Shown: positions 28,984-39,242, counted from the stretch's first letter. The stretch: DNA of 62,553 nucleotides from Desulfuromonas sp. (GCA_002869685.1 PKUE01000025.1:1-62553); one strand, 5' to 3'. The notes: generated from the sequence alone by a model not told the origin. Translations and numbers: made by a program.

Positions 28984-29541
28984 ATGATCAAAGATGTCAT
29001 GTCAAAAGCGCGCCAGTCCATGGATGGTGCGATTGATGCTCTTAAACGCGAATTGACCCGTGTTCGTACGGGCCGTGCTTCTGTTTCTTTGCTTGATGAA
29101 GTCCGGGTGGATTATTACGGCACTACGACGCCTCTTAATCAGGTGGGCACACTGGCTGTTCCTGAGGCACGCATGATCACCGTTCAACCATGGGAAAAGA
29201 ATTTGCTTCCCGAGATCGAAAAGGCGATTTTTAAATCAGATCTTGGTTTGACCCCGTCTTCGGATGGTGAACTGATTCGGATTGCTATTCCTGCTTTGAC
29301 AGAGGAACGCCGTAAAGAGATGGTGAAGCTGGTTAAAAGCAAAAGTGAAGATGCCAAGATCAGTATTCGCGGTGCTCGTCGTGATGGTAATGATGCATTG
29401 AAAAAGCTTGAGAAAGAAAAAGAGATTACGGAAGACGATCTTAAACGCTCTGAAAAAGAGATGCAGGACCTGACCGATAAATATGTCAAGAAATGCGATG
29501 AGATTGTTACGGAAAAAGAGCAGGAATTGATGGAAGTCTGA
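28984..29541 (+). CDS. frr: Ribosome recycling factor
   Basis: With EF-G, splits post-termination ribosomes. It has the standard 185 residues, with the conserved [11 protein letters not shown] and [12 protein letters not shown] segments and a long alpha-helical C-terminal part. Three bases separate it from pyrH. A terminator follows. Confidence 0.98.
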   Translation: MIKDVMSKARQSMDGAIDALKRELTRVRTGRASVSLLDEVRVDYYGTTTPLNQVGTLAVPEARMITVQPWEKNLLPEIEKAIFKSDLGLTPSSDGELIRIAIPALTEERRKEMVKLVKSKSEDAKISIRGARRDGNDALKKLEKEKEITEDDLKRSEKEMQDLTDKYVKKCDEIVTEKEQELMEV

Positions 29542-29567
29542 TCCATTTTCCTGAGCGTGATAAACAT

Positions 29568-29598
29568 GAGGGGGACCTTTTACTAGGGTCCCCTTTAT
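29568..29598 (+). terminator. Terminator after frr
   Basis: GGGGACC (29571-29577) pairs with GGTCCCC (29587-29593), followed by TTTATT. It separates the translation genes from the envelope genes uppS-cdsA-dxr-rseP. Confidence 0.75.
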
Positions 29599-29752
29599 TG
29601 TTTCAATTTTCCGCCAGAATTGTCCTGTTCTATTGCCCCAGATTCAGGTTCATGCTAAATTTTCAAGCTCCCATTGTGCAGCAGTTGTGGGGCGCGAAAT
29701 CTTGGATGGGGTTTTATCCCTTGTCAATGATGTGAGTAAAGGGAAAGCGTAC

Positions 29753-30457
29753 ATGGCTCTACCTGAACATATAGCTATTATCATGGACGGCAATGGCCGC
29801 TGGGCGCAACAGCGAGGATTGCCGCGCATTGCCGGTCACCAGCAAGGGGTTTCGACAGTTCGTAAGGTTGTTGAGGAGTGTTCCCGATTGGGGATTGGTT
29901 ATTTAACCCTCTATGCTTTCAGTTCTGAAAACTGGGCGCGTCCTGACGATGAAGTTCAATCACTGATGTCGTTGCTGGGTCAGTATCTCGGGACGGAACT
30001 TCCCTTGTTGGTTGAACATCAGATCCGTTTTCGGGTGATTGGTGATCTTGAGAAATTGCCTCAGGCGATTCGTGAATCGCTCAATGAAACCATTGAGCGC
30101 ACACAGCACAACCGTGGTCTGACCCTAACGCTGGCACTTTCCTACGGTGCGCGCGATGAGCTGCTGCGTGCCGTGAAGGCGGTCGCTGAAGAAGTTTCCT
30201 GTGGGAAATATTTCATTGCAGACATAGATGAAGAACGTTTTTCCGAACATCTGGATACCAAAGGGACACCCGATCCTGATCTGTTGATCCGAACCAGTGG
30301 TGAAATGCGGATCAGTAATTTTCTTTTATGGCAGATGGCCTATACGGAATTGTATTTTTGCTCGTGCTTTTGGCCTGATTTTGATGCCGCTGAGCTTAAG
30401 GCGGCCCTGGATGACTATGAGTCCCGCAGTCGTCGGTTCGGTACCGTCAGTTCCTGA
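29753..30457 (+). CDS. uppS: Undecaprenyl diphosphate synthase
   Basis: Adds isopentenyl units to farnesyl diphosphate to make the C55 carrier for peptidoglycan and LPS. The 234-residue protein begins with HIAIIMDGNGRWA, where the aspartate binds Mg2+, and has RTSGEMRISNFLLWQ and the C-terminal WPDF. The frame is open from TTG29633, but homology starts at ATG29753, which has AAAGGGA upstream. The C-terminus is normal length. Confidence 0.95.
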   Translation: MALPEHIAIIMDGNGRWAQQRGLPRIAGHQQGVSTVRKVVEECSRLGIGYLTLYAFSSENWARPDDEVQSLMSLLGQYLGTELPLLVEHQIRFRVIGDLEKLPQAIRESLNETIERTQHNRGLTLTLALSYGARDELLRAVKAVAEEVSCGKYFIADIDEERFSEHLDTKGTPDPDLLIRTSGEMRISNFLLWQMAYTELYFCSCFWPDFDAAELKAALDDYESRSRRFGTVSS

Positions 30458-30490
30458 TTAACGTACCGGTTATCACCAAGGAGAGAGACC

Positions 30491-31279
30491 ATTAAACAGC
30501 GTATCATTACGGCTCTGATTGCATTGCCCGTTGTTCTGTTGCTGACACTGGCCGTTGACACGGTCTGGTTTGCTGTTGCTATATGTGGCGTCAGTGGAAT
30601 TGCATTATGGGAATTCTACACGATGGTATTGCCCCCCAACCGCTTTGTTGAGCAGATTTGCGGAACTGTCAGCGGTGTCTTGTTTGTGGTGGTCACTTCT
30701 TTTTACTCCCTCCATTCACTCCAGTATATGAGTGTCGTTTTTATCCTTCTGGCCCTGATATTTCTGGCGCGTTTCCAGGATCTCTATCGTGTGATTCACG
30801 AAATGGGTCTGGTTGTGACCGGCTGGTTGTATATACCGCTGCTGATGAGTTTTTTTGTGGCGCTTCACGCTATGGAGCATGGTCGGGTTTGGGTGCTGAT
30901 GGTGCTGATGATGACCATGGTTTGCGATTCTGGAGCCTATTTTGTCGGGACGGCTTTGGGGCGGCATCGGCTCTATCCGCAAATCAGTCCGAAGAAAAGT
31001 ATTGAAGGTGCTGTTGGCGGGCTGGTGTGCAGTATTTTAAGTGCCGTACTGGTGATCCCCTGGCTCATTGCCGAGATCACGTGGATTGATGCATTACTGG
31101 CTGGTGCCATCGTGGGAATTTTCGGTCAACTTGGTGACCTGTTTGAATCGATGGTTAAACGTAGTGCCGATATTAAAGATTCTGGCAACCTGTTTCCCGG
31201 TCACGGTGGTATGCTGGATCGTCTTGACAGCCTGTTGTTTACGTTTCCCTGTGTTTATCTCTATTTGAGTTGCTGTTAG
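30491..31279 (+). CDS. cdsA: Phosphatidate cytidylyltransferase, apparently starting at ATT
   Basis: Makes CDP-diacylglycerol from phosphatidate and CTP at the inner membrane. The 262-residue protein has about seven membrane helices and the C-terminal signature S-x-KDxxxxxPGHGGxxDRxDS (residues 226-247). The usual CdsA N-terminus (MKQRIITALIALPV type) is found here as IKQRIITALIALPV, with ATT30491 in the initiator position and AAGGAG seven bases upstream. No ATG, GTG or TTG is in frame until TTG30524, which would cut into the first helix. The product feeds the PssA encoded at 39517. The ATT start is inference from alignment and spacing. Confidence 0.88.
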   Translation: MKQRIITALIALPVVLLLTLAVDTVWFAVAICGVSGIALWEFYTMVLPPNRFVEQICGTVSGVLFVVVTSFYSLHSLQYMSVVFILLALIFLARFQDLYRVIHEMGLVVTGWLYIPLLMSFFVALHAMEHGRVWVLMVLMMTMVCDSGAYFVGTALGRHRLYPQISPKKSIEGAVGGLVCSILSAVLVIPWLIAEITWIDALLAGAIVGIFGQLGDLFESMVKRSADIKDSGNLFPGHGGMLDRLDSLLFTFPCVYLYLSCC

Positions 31280-31290
31280 GAAGTGCGGTA

Positions 31291-32451
31291 ATGATGAAAA
31301 CGATCAGTGTGCTCGGTTCTACCGGATCCATTGGCGTCAGCACTCTTGATGTGATAGCCGAATTTCCAGAACAGTTTCGGGTTGGCGCGTTAAGTGCCGG
31401 GCGACAAATTGATCTCCTGGCGCAACAGGTTCGTCGCTTTAAACCTGATATTGTCTCGATTGCCGACCCGGATCAAGTCCCGTTATTGCTGGAGCTGCTG
31501 GTCGATTGTCCCGTTGAAATTGTCGTGGGAGTCGAAGGGGCGGTTCGATGTGCAACCCATCCTGATGTGTCGATGGTTGTCTCTGCGATCGTGGGAGCTG
31601 CTGGTTTGGTGCCGACTCTGGCGGCTATTGAAGCGGGTAAAGATATCGCTCTGGCCAATAAAGAGACGTTGGTCACTGCCGGGGCGCTGGTGATGGACGC
31701 AGTTAAGCGCAACGGCGTGCAGCTTCTGCCGGTCGACAGTGAACATTGTGCGATCTATCAGTCCCTGCAAGGGCATCAATGCCGAGATATCCGCCGACTG
31801 ATCCTTACGGCATCCGGTGGCCCATTTCGTGAATTCAGTGAAGAGCAGTTAGCCCATGTGACTCTGGAGCAGGCGTTAGCGCATCCGAACTGGTCGATGG
31901 GGGCCAAGATTTCCATTGATTCAGCGACCATGATGAACAAAGGGCTTGAAGTGATTGAGGCCTACTGGCTGTTTAATGTTCCCGCAGAACAGATTGATGT
32001 GCATATTCATCCTCAGAGCATTGTTCATTCGATGGTTGAATATGTCGATGGTTCGGTGGTTGCTCAGTTGGGAATTCCTGACATGAAAACTCCCATCGCC
32101 TACGCATTGTCGTGGCCGGATCGGTTACCATTGTCGTTACCTCCACTTGATTTATGTCAGATCGCCGACTTGAGCTTCAGTCGCCCGGATTTGAAGCGGT
32201 TCCCCTGTTTGCAACTGGCCTATGATGCTCTTAAGGCCGGAGGGTCCGCACCTATTGTTCTCAACGCCGCCAACGAGGTGGCTGTTGAAAGTTTTCTGCA
32301 GCAAAAGATTCACTATCTGGATATTTCATCCGTCATTCGTCAGGTTCTGGATCAACATTGTGTTGAGCCGGTTCATCAGGTTGATGATGTGTTGCATCAT
32401 GACCGCCAGGCGCGCCGGATTGCGCGGCAACTGATCGAACAGAGGATCTGA
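31291..32451 (+). CDS. dxr: 1-deoxy-D-xylulose-5-phosphate reductoisomerase
   Basis: Second enzyme of the MEP isoprenoid pathway; yields the precursors that UppS elongates. The 386-residue protein has the NADPH loop GSTGSIG (from residue 9), LANKETLVTAG, and the metal/substrate segment VDSEHCAI. AGGAAG lies seven bases before ATG31291; a longer open frame from 31270 would overlap cdsA. It stands in the standard cdsA-dxr-rseP order. Confidence 0.97.
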   Translation: MMKTISVLGSTGSIGVSTLDVIAEFPEQFRVGALSAGRQIDLLAQQVRRFKPDIVSIADPDQVPLLLELLVDCPVEIVVGVEGAVRCATHPDVSMVVSAIVGAAGLVPTLAAIEAGKDIALANKETLVTAGALVMDAVKRNGVQLLPVDSEHCAIYQSLQGHQCRDIRRLILTASGGPFREFSEEQLAHVTLEQALAHPNWSMGAKISIDSATMMNKGLEVIEAYWLFNVPAEQIDVHIHPQSIVHSMVEYVDGSVVAQLGIPDMKTPIAYALSWPDRLPLSLPPLDLCQIADLSFSRPDLKRFPCLQLAYDALKAGGSAPIVLNAANEVAVESFLQQKIHYLDISSVIRQVLDQHCVEPVHQVDDVLHHDRQARRIARQLIEQRI

Positions 32452-32462
32452 CAGGAGGAGCT

Positions 32463-33785
32463 ATGATCACCGTAATTGCAGGCATTTTAATGCTTGGCGT
32501 TTTGGTATTTATCCATGAACTGGGTCATTTTTGTGTCGCTAAACTTGCAGGCGTCAAAGTCCTGAAGTTTTCACTCGGCTTTGGCCCGCGACTGTTCAGT
32601 CGAACTTGGGGAGAAACCGAATATCTGATCAGTCTGATTCCACTCGGCGGCTATGTACAGATGCTTGGCGAAGGGGTTGGAGAAGAGGAAGAACCTCTCA
32701 GTGATGAGGAGAAAAAACGCTCCTTTGCCGAAAAGCCGATCTCGCGACGGATGGCGATTGTTGCTGCCGGCCCCCTGATGAATCTGATCTTGCCCTTGAT
32801 CCTGTTGCCACTTGCTTACATGGTCGGTATTCATGTGCCAACGTTTCTCGATGATCCCCCTTGTGTTGGTTATGTCATCACCGGGTCGGATGCGGATCAG
32901 GCCGGGTTTGAAGCCGGAGACTGTATCATTTCTCTGAATAATCGTGCTGTTTCCAGTTGGACGCAGACCGATAAAACGCTGATTCCCCTGGTTGGTGCCC
33001 AACTGCATTTCGAGGTACAACGCCATGCTGAGATGCTGGAACTGACCGTTCCGGCGGAGAATGGCAGTCTTGAAGGGTTGCAATCGCTGGGATTGATGCC
33101 GATGCAGGAGGCCATCATCGGCACTCTGAGTCCGGCTATGCCTGCAGAAAACGCCGGATTAATGGTCGGGGACCGTATTGTGCGGATCAATGATCTGAAC
33201 ATTGAGTCCTGGTATCAGCTGCATCAGGTGATTCAGCAATTGAATGGTCAGGCGGCGGTTTTTGAAGTGGAGCGTCACGGTGAGCAGTTGAAGTTTACCA
33301 TTGCTCCCGAGTCGCGTGATGACACTGTCTGGTTGATCGGTATCACGCCTCAGCAACAGATGGAAGAAAAGAAGTATCCATTTGTTGAAGCGATTGAGAT
33401 CGGTGTACATCGGACCCAAGAGCTTATTGAATTGACACTGGTCTTTTTGCGTAAAATGGTCGCAGGGCATGTGCCTGCTGATAATATCGGTGGACCGATT
33501 ATGGTTATGCAGATCGCCGGTCAGGCAGCGCAAACGGATTTCAGTACTATTTTGACTGTGTTGTCGTTTCTCAGTATCCAGCTGGGGATTCTCAATCTGT
33601 TACCAATCCCGGTTCTCGATGGTGGTCATCTGTTCTTCAATCTGGTTGAGCTGATCTGGCGGCGTCCGCTGTCGTTGCGGGCACGTGAAGTGATGCAGCA
33701 GATCGGCCTCGGCCTTCTGCTGATGCTGATGCTCCTGGCGTTTTACAACGATATTGTGCGGATCTTCCTGCGTGGAGGCGGTTAA
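32463..33785 (+). CDS. rseP: Site-2 zinc metalloprotease RseP
   Basis: Intramembrane protease that cuts anti-sigma factors and signal-peptide remnants. The 440-residue protein has the zinc motif HELGH (18-22) in the first helix, two periplasmic PDZ domains (about 120-190 and 210-280), and the third metal ligand Asp386 in LDGGH. AGGAGG precedes the start. No rseA/rpoE pair is present in the window. Confidence 0.96.
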   Translation: MITVIAGILMLGVLVFIHELGHFCVAKLAGVKVLKFSLGFGPRLFSRTWGETEYLISLIPLGGYVQMLGEGVGEEEEPLSDEEKKRSFAEKPISRRMAIVAAGPLMNLILPLILLPLAYMVGIHVPTFLDDPPCVGYVITGSDADQAGFEAGDCIISLNNRAVSSWTQTDKTLIPLVGAQLHFEVQRHAEMLELTVPAENGSLEGLQSLGLMPMQEAIIGTLSPAMPAENAGLMVGDRIVRINDLNIESWYQLHQVIQQLNGQAAVFEVERHGEQLKFTIAPESRDDTVWLIGITPQQQMEEKKYPFVEAIEIGVHRTQELIELTLVFLRKMVAGHVPADNIGGPIMVMQIAGQAAQTDFSTILTVLSFLSIQLGILNLLPIPVLDGGHLFFNLVELIWRRPLSLRAREVMQQIGLGLLLMLMLLAFYNDIVRIFLRGGG

Positions 33786-34483
33786 TGTCGCTATTGTTGT
33801 GTCTCGATAGCTCAACTCCTTGCGGCAGTGTTGCCCTGTGTCGTGATGGCCAGGTTCTCGCCGAAGTGACCTTGGATGTCTCCGGAAAGACGCATTCGGA
33901 TTACCTGTTGCGCTACACCGATTTTCTGCTCAATGAAGCCGGGCTGACACTTTCTGCTGTTGATGGCTTTGGTGTGGTTGCCGGACCCGGTTCATTTACC
34001 GGTCTGCGGGTTGGTCTGGCCACCGTTCAGGGGTTGGCTTTGTCCACTCAGCGTCCTGTTTATCCTGTATCCTCTCTGGATGTGGTTGCCTTCGCCAACG
34101 GCTCTTCTGATTTGCCGGTGATGGCTGTGATTGATGCCCGCAAAAGAGAAGTTTATGCCGCGCGCTATGTATGGCAACATGCTCTCCCTTGTCGTTGTGG
34201 CGACGAGCGGGTGGTTTCTCCGACCGTTTTGATCGAAGAATTGACGGAAAAAACACTGTTTGTCGGCAATGGGGTGGTGAGTTACCGTGAACAGTTCGAT
34301 GCCGAAACGCACGAACATGTTGTCGTCAGTGCAGATCTCAATCTGGTGCCTAAAGCGGGCGCCGTCGGCGTTCTTTTGGCCCGTTCCGGGGCAAAGATTC
34401 CCCCTGTGGATCCTTTCCATCTTCATCCGGTTTATATTCGTCCTTCCGATGCGGAATTGCACCATAACGGCAGAAAGGCTTAA
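33785..34483 (+). CDS. tsaB: tRNA t6A biosynthesis protein TsaB
   Basis: Partner of TsaD and TsaE in making threonylcarbamoyl-adenosine at position 37 of ANN-decoding tRNAs. The 232-residue protein starts with LLCLDSSTPCGSVALC and has the GPGSFTGLRVGLATVQGLA motif of the family. It overlaps the rseP stop by one base. The C-terminal region is variable, as usual. Confidence 0.93.
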   Translation: MSLLLCLDSSTPCGSVALCRDGQVLAEVTLDVSGKTHSDYLLRYTDFLLNEAGLTLSAVDGFGVVAGPGSFTGLRVGLATVQGLALSTQRPVYPVSSLDVVAFANGSSDLPVMAVIDARKREVYAARYVWQHALPCRCGDERVVSPTVLIEELTEKTLFVGNGVVSYREQFDAETHEHVVVSADLNLVPKAGAVGVLLARSGAKIPPVDPFHLHPVYIRPSDAELHHNGRKA

Positions 34484-34510
34484 CAGCGTTCGATTCCCTC
34501 GGTCTGCGTG

Positions 34511-34539
34511 TTGACAAGGTCAATGGCTTTGGTTAATGT
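34511..34539 (+). promoter_or_regulatory. Candidate promoter for the DUF465 gene
   Basis: A perfect TTGACA at 34511 lies 17 bases before TAATGT at 34534. The strong -35 and optimal spacing suggest separate transcription of the small gene downstream. Confidence 0.5.
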
Positions 34540-34586
34540 AAACCATGTGGTGGACGTTTATGTGACCCTTTTTCAGGAGGTGCTCT

Positions 34587-34805
34587 ATGGATCTAAACCA
34601 GGAAGTGATCGGGGAGTTGTTTGCCGGAGATCCTCGGTTTCGCAAACTGTATGAAGAACATCAACTACTTGAAAAGCAGTTACAACAGTTGGACAGTCAG
34701 ACCTTTCTTTCCAATGAGCAAGAGCTGGAAAGAAAAAAAATCCAAAAGATGAAATTGGCCGGAAAAGATGAAATGGAACAGATTATCAGAGCGAATGACC
34801 CGTAG
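34587..34805 (+). CDS. Small coiled-coil protein, DUF465/YdcH-like
   Basis: A 72-residue, highly charged, mostly helical protein. The pattern RFRKLYEEHQLLEKQLQQL followed by a Lys-rich helix ending near LAGKDEMEQII resembles DUF465 (YdcH) proteins, which have no settled function. AGGAGG is well placed before the ATG, and the gene is flanked by its own promoter and terminator, so it is probably a monocistronic real gene. Confidence 0.82.
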   Translation: MDLNQEVIGELFAGDPRFRKLYEEHQLLEKQLQQLDSQTFLSNEQELERKKIQKMKLAGKDEMEQIIRANDP

Positions 34806-34835
34806 ATCAAATAAACGATCTTGAGTTCGAATATA

Positions 34836-34869
34836 AAAAAAGGGTTTGAGGTGATCTCAAGCCCTTTTT
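34836..34869 (+). terminator. Terminator after the DUF465 gene
   Basis: AGGGTTTGAG (34841-34850) pairs with CTCAAGCCCT (34855-34864) with one G-U pair, flanked by A-runs and followed by Ts. It may act in both directions. Confidence 0.85.
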
Positions 34870-34980
34870 GTGCATCTTGGCGAAGTTTGTCAGCAGAAAA
34901 CTATTGTTTCTTTAAAGTGTATTGGTCGTTGGACTATCCGATGACTCTTTCGAAAACGTCGTAGAGGTTAAAAGAAAAAT

Positions 34981-36831
34981 ATGCCCGAGTATCGTTCCGC
35001 AAAATCAGTTCAAGGGAGAAATATGGCCGGGGCTCGTGCCCTGTGGCAGGCAACAGGCGTTCAGGCAAAAGATTTTGGCAAGCCGATCATCGCAGTGGTG
35101 AACTCGTTCACTCAGTTAGTGCCCGGCCATGTCCATTTGAAAGATCTCGGGCAGCTGGTTGTCAGCGAAATTGAGAAAAATGGTGGCATTGCCAAAGAGA
35201 TGAATACGATGGCGATCTGTGACGGCATTGCGATGGGTCATAATGGCATGCTCTACAGCCTGCCATCACGTGAACTGATTGCTGACACCGTTGAGTATAT
35301 GGCCAATGCGCATTGTGTTGATGCGCTGGTGTGTATCTCCAACTGCGATAAAGTTACGCCGGGTATGTTGATGGCATCCATGCGGCTGAATATTCCCACC
35401 ATTTTTGTAACAGGTGGTCCCATGGAAGCAGGGCAGGCGCGAGTTGGTGGCAAGGATTTGGCCCTAGACCTCGTGGATGCAATGGTTGTGGCGGCCGACC
35501 CGACAAAAAGTGATGACGAAGTTGCCACCTATGAGGAAAATTCCTGTCCGACCTGTGGGTCCTGCTCCGGGATGTTTACCGCTAATTCAATGAATTGCCT
35601 GACCGAAGCTCTAGGAATGAGCCTGCCGGGCAATGGTAGCCTGTTGGCGACTCATGCCTATCGTAAAGAACTGTTTGTTGAAGCTGCCGAACGTATTGTC
35701 GGGATGGCGCGAGCCTGGTATGAAAATGACGATGCCCGTGTGCTGCCCCGTTCTGTTGCGACCAAACAGGCCTTCGAAAATGCCATGCGTCTCGATATTG
35801 CCATGGGTGGGTCAACTAATACTGTATTGCACCTGTTGGGGGTCGCACGGGAGGCGGAAGTTGATTTCACCATGGAAGATATTAATCGTCTTTCCCTGAA
35901 TACGCCCAACCTGTGTAAAGTTGCACCGGCGGTCCAGCACTACCATATGGAGGATGTCCATCGCGCTGGTGGTGTTCTTGGGATTCTTGCCGAGCTGGAT
36001 CGTGCCGGGCTGGTGCATCGTGATGTACCGACGGTCCACTGCGCCACTATGGGGGAAGCGTTGGATACGTGGGACCTTGCCACTTCCGATGATCCACAAA
36101 CCAAGCGGCGTTATCTGGCCGCTCCCGGACGTAAAAAATGTCTTGAGCCTTTTGCTCAGGAAACGTTGTGGGAGTCGGCTGACCTCGACCGCGAAAAGGG
36201 ATGTATCCGTTCCATTGATCATGCTTACAGTGTTGATGGTGGTTTGGCGGTTCTGTATGGCAACCTGGCTCCTGACGGATGTATCGTCAAAACAGCGGGA
36301 GTTGATGAATCCAATCTGACCTTTACTGGGCCGGCCTGTATTTTTGAAAGCCAGGAAGAGGCTATTGACGGCATCCTTGGCGACAAAGTAAGAGCTGGTG
36401 ATGTGGTTATTATTCGTTATGAGGGCCCCAAAGGGGGGCCAGGGATGCAGGAAATGCTTTATCCCACCAGTTACCTTAAATCAAAAGGGCTGGGTAAAAG
36501 CTGTGCCCTGGTTACAGACGGCCGTTTTTCTGGAGGAACCTCTGGATTGTCCATTGGCCATGTTTCACCAGAGTCCGCTGAGGGTGGCCCGATGGCACTG
36601 GTTGAAAATGGGGATCAGGTCGTGATTGATATTCCCCAACGGATTATCCGTGTTGACGTCAGTGACGAGTTGATTGCCCAGCGCCGTCAAGCCATGGAAG
36701 CGCGTGGCGAACAAGCCTGGCAGCCCCTACAGCGTCAACGTGAAGTCAGTCGTGCCCTGCAGAACTATGCAGCAACAACCACCAGTGCTGCGCGTGGTGC
36801 GGTGCGGGACCTTGAACAATTGAAAAAATAG
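34981..36831 (+). CDS. ilvD: Dihydroxy-acid dehydratase
   Basis: Third enzyme of valine/isoleucine synthesis and source of the leucine precursor ketoisovalerate. The 616-residue iron-sulfur dehydratase has cluster cysteines Cys122 ([10 protein letters not shown]) and Cys195 in CPTCGSC, at the same positions as in E. coli IlvD. The 111 bases between the upstream terminator and the start hold no obvious attenuator. ilvB and ilvN follow, but ilvC does not. Confidence 0.97.
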   Translation: MPEYRSAKSVQGRNMAGARALWQATGVQAKDFGKPIIAVVNSFTQLVPGHVHLKDLGQLVVSEIEKNGGIAKEMNTMAICDGIAMGHNGMLYSLPSRELIADTVEYMANAHCVDALVCISNCDKVTPGMLMASMRLNIPTIFVTGGPMEAGQARVGGKDLALDLVDAMVVAADPTKSDDEVATYEENSCPTCGSCSGMFTANSMNCLTEALGMSLPGNGSLLATHAYRKELFVEAAERIVGMARAWYENDDARVLPRSVATKQAFENAMRLDIAMGGSTNTVLHLLGVAREAEVDFTMEDINRLSLNTPNLCKVAPAVQHYHMEDVHRAGGVLGILAELDRAGLVHRDVPTVHCATMGEALDTWDLATSDDPQTKRRYLAAPGRKKCLEPFAQETLWESADLDREKGCIRSIDHAYSVDGGLAVLYGNLAPDGCIVKTAGVDESNLTFTGPACIFESQEEAIDGILGDKVRAGDVVIIRYEGPKGGPGMQEMLYPTSYLKSKGLGKSCALVTDGRFSGGTSGLSIGHVSPESAEGGPMALVENGDQVVIDIPQRIIRVDVSDELIAQRRQAMEARGEQAWQPLQRQREVSRALQNYAATTTSAARGAVRDLEQLKK

Positions 36832-36901
36832 TTTTGATCATACTGGTTATATGTTTTTTGGGCGATGTTGAATGGCGCAAGCCGCAGGAGGAGGATACAC
36901 A

Positions 36902-38599
36902 GTGAAAAAAACAGGATCACAAATCTTATTAGAGTGTCTGCGCCTGGAAGGGGTTGATACGGTTTTCGGTTATCCTGGTGGAACGGTCATCAATATTTAT
37001 GATGACCTGATGGATTCACCGATCAAGCATATTCTGAACCGTCACGAACAGGCAGCAGTCCACGCGGCCGATGCCTATGCGCGTGTCAGTGGTAAAGTTG
37101 GTGTGGCGATTGCGACCAGTGGCCCCGGCGCGACAAATACCGTTACCGGAATTGCCACGGCCTATATGGACTCGATTCCGATGGTAATCATTTCCGGGCA
37201 GGTACCAACCCCCCTGATCGGTAACGATGCCTTTCAGGAAGCCGATATGATTGGAATTACCCGGCCGATCACCAAACATAATTATCTGGTTCGAGATGTC
37301 AAAGATCTGGCACGCATCGTCAAACAGGCTTTTTATATTGCCCGTACCGGTCGCCCTGGCCCGGTTCTGATCGACTTGCCGAAAGATGTTCAAATGGATT
37401 CAACCACCTTTGAGTATCCGGAAACTGTCGAACTGCGCGGGTATAAGCCGACGGTTGCCGCCAATCCGCGTCAGCTTGAAAAAGCGGCAAAAATGATTCT
37501 CGCCGCGCGTAAACCGGTGGTTTATGTTGGTGGTGGTGCAACATTGTCGGACATGTCCGATGAATTGCTCAAATTCGTGGAAGCTATCCAGGCCCCTGTT
37601 ACCACAACGCTGATGGGGATGGCCAGCTTTCCCAAGACACATCCGTTGTCGATGGGGATGCTGGGGATGCATGGAACCTTTTATGCCAATATGGCCGTTA
37701 CCAACTCCGACCTGCTTATTGCGCTCGGAGCACGTTTTGATGACCGTGTCACGGGCAAAATTGCCACGTTCGCGCCTCATGCCAAAATTATCCACGTCGA
37801 TGTCGATCCGACATCGATCAAGAAAAACGTTCGCGTTGACCTGCCGGTCGTTGGCATGCTCGAGGATGTGTTGCCGCGTCTGACCGAAAAAGTGCAGCGT
37901 GATCAGGGGGAACTCAAGGATACTGTTGAAGCGACCCAGCCGTGGCGTGATCAAATTGTCGAGTGGAAAGAGCAACACCCGATGTCTTACAAACAGACAA
38001 AGTCAACCATTAAGCCGCAATATGTCATCGAGAAGCTGCGAGAGTTGACCGAAGATGATGCCATTATCGCCACAGAGGTTGGGCAACATCAGATGTGGAC
38101 AGCACAGTTCTTTGACTTTTCGCAGCCCCGTACTTTTGTAACCTCCGGCGGCTTGGGAACCATGGGCTTTGGTTTGCCCGCGGCTTTGGGAGCTCAGGCG
38201 GCATTCCCCGAACGGCAGGTCATTGATATTTCCGGTGATGGTTCGTTCCAGATGAATTCTCAGGAACTGGCAACATTGGTGCAGTATCGCCTACCGGTTA
38301 AAATTGTTATTCTCAATAATAATTTCCTCGGGATGGTTCGTCAGTGGCAGCAACTGTTTTTTGATAAACGTTACAGCCAGACATGCATGGAATTGCCCAT
38401 CGACTTCGTCAAATTGGCAGAAGCTTATGGTGCGACCGGTTTGCGGGCGACCAAAGTGGAGGAAGTTGGCGATGTCATCAAGAAAGCTCTTGAGACTCCT
38501 GGTCCCGTTATTATGGAGTTCAAAGTCTCTCGTGAAGAGAATGTTCTGCCCATGGTGCCGGCAGGTGCGGGTCTGAACGAGATGGTTCTGGCCTCTTGA
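36902..38599 (+). CDS. ilvB: Acetolactate synthase large (catalytic) subunit
   Basis: Thiamine-diphosphate enzyme joining two pyruvates, or pyruvate and 2-ketobutyrate. The 565-residue protein has the N-terminal TPP domain (FGYPGGTVINIYD, catalytic Glu in NRHEQAAVHAADAYAR), a central FAD-related domain and the C-terminal GDGSFQMNSQEL TPP motif. ATG36872 is in frame, but GTG36902 has AGGAGGAGG seven bases upstream and matches the family N-terminus. Confidence 0.95.
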   Translation: MKKTGSQILLECLRLEGVDTVFGYPGGTVINIYDDLMDSPIKHILNRHEQAAVHAADAYARVSGKVGVAIATSGPGATNTVTGIATAYMDSIPMVIISGQVPTPLIGNDAFQEADMIGITRPITKHNYLVRDVKDLARIVKQAFYIARTGRPGPVLIDLPKDVQMDSTTFEYPETVELRGYKPTVAANPRQLEKAAKMILAARKPVVYVGGGATLSDMSDELLKFVEAIQAPVTTTLMGMASFPKTHPLSMGMLGMHGTFYANMAVTNSDLLIALGARFDDRVTGKIATFAPHAKIIHVDVDPTSIKKNVRVDLPVVGMLEDVLPRLTEKVQRDQGELKDTVEATQPWRDQIVEWKEQHPMSYKQTKSTIKPQYVIEKLRELTEDDAIIATEVGQHQMWTAQFFDFSQPRTFVTSGGLGTMGFGLPAALGAQAAFPERQVIDISGDGSFQMNSQELATLVQYRLPVKIVILNNNFLGMVRQWQQLFFDKRYSQTCMELPIDFVKLAEAYGATGLRATKVEEVGDVIKKALETPGPVIMEFKVSREENVLPMVPAGAGLNEMVLAS

Positions 38600-38675
38600 T
38601 CGAATTTGATCAGACGATGTTATCAATTCTTGATCGCTGCCGTTTGGATGAAACAGCAGCCAGGGAGATTGCTGC

Positions 38676-39173
38676 ATGAAGCACACAATATCCGTTTTAG
38701 TTGAAAATGAATTTGGCGTTCTGCCGCGTGTTTCCGGATTGTTCTCCGGACGTGGATTTAATATCGATAGCTTGTCCGTTGCGCCGACGCTCGACGAAAG
38801 TATTTCCCGTATGACTATTGTCACCACTGGCGACGACCGGATTCTAGAGCAGATTACCAAACAGCTTAATAAGCTGATTGATGTCATTAAGGTCATTGAT
38901 TTTACCGATCAAGACTTTGTTGAACGGGAAATGTTGATGGTCAAAGTCACCGCTGAGGCAGAAACCCGCGCTGAAGTGTTGCGTATTGCCGATATTTTCC
39001 GGGCAAACGTGGTTGATGTGACTCCAAAATCCTATTCTCTTGAGGCGACCGGAACCCCGCAGAAAATCAATGCCCTGATTGAACTGTTGCGTCCGCTTGG
39101 CCTCAAAGAGGTGGTTCGTTCCGGTCCCATTGTGCTTGGTCGTGGTGCCAAAGGTTGGAAGAACTCGGAATAA
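38676..39173 (+). CDS. ilvN: Acetolactate synthase small (regulatory) subunit
   Basis: A 165-residue regulatory subunit with an N-terminal ACT domain (ISVLVENEFGVLPRVSGLFSGRGFNIDSL) that binds valine and a C-terminal activation domain. The size fits the IlvH/IlvN type rather than the short enteric IlvN. AGGGAG lies upstream. The gene downstream is not ilvC as in many relatives; a 343-base gap follows. Confidence 0.96.
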   Translation: MKHTISVLVENEFGVLPRVSGLFSGRGFNIDSLSVAPTLDESISRMTIVTTGDDRILEQITKQLNKLIDVIKVIDFTDQDFVEREMLMVKVTAEAETRAEVLRIADIFRANVVDVTPKSYSLEATGTPQKINALIELLRPLGLKEVVRSGPIVLGRGAKGWKNSE

Positions 39174-39242
39174 TCGTCTCGCTGTAGCAAGGCGATGAAC
39201 AACGGTTTATTTTTCAGGCTCTTTTGTGGTATATGATAGGGG

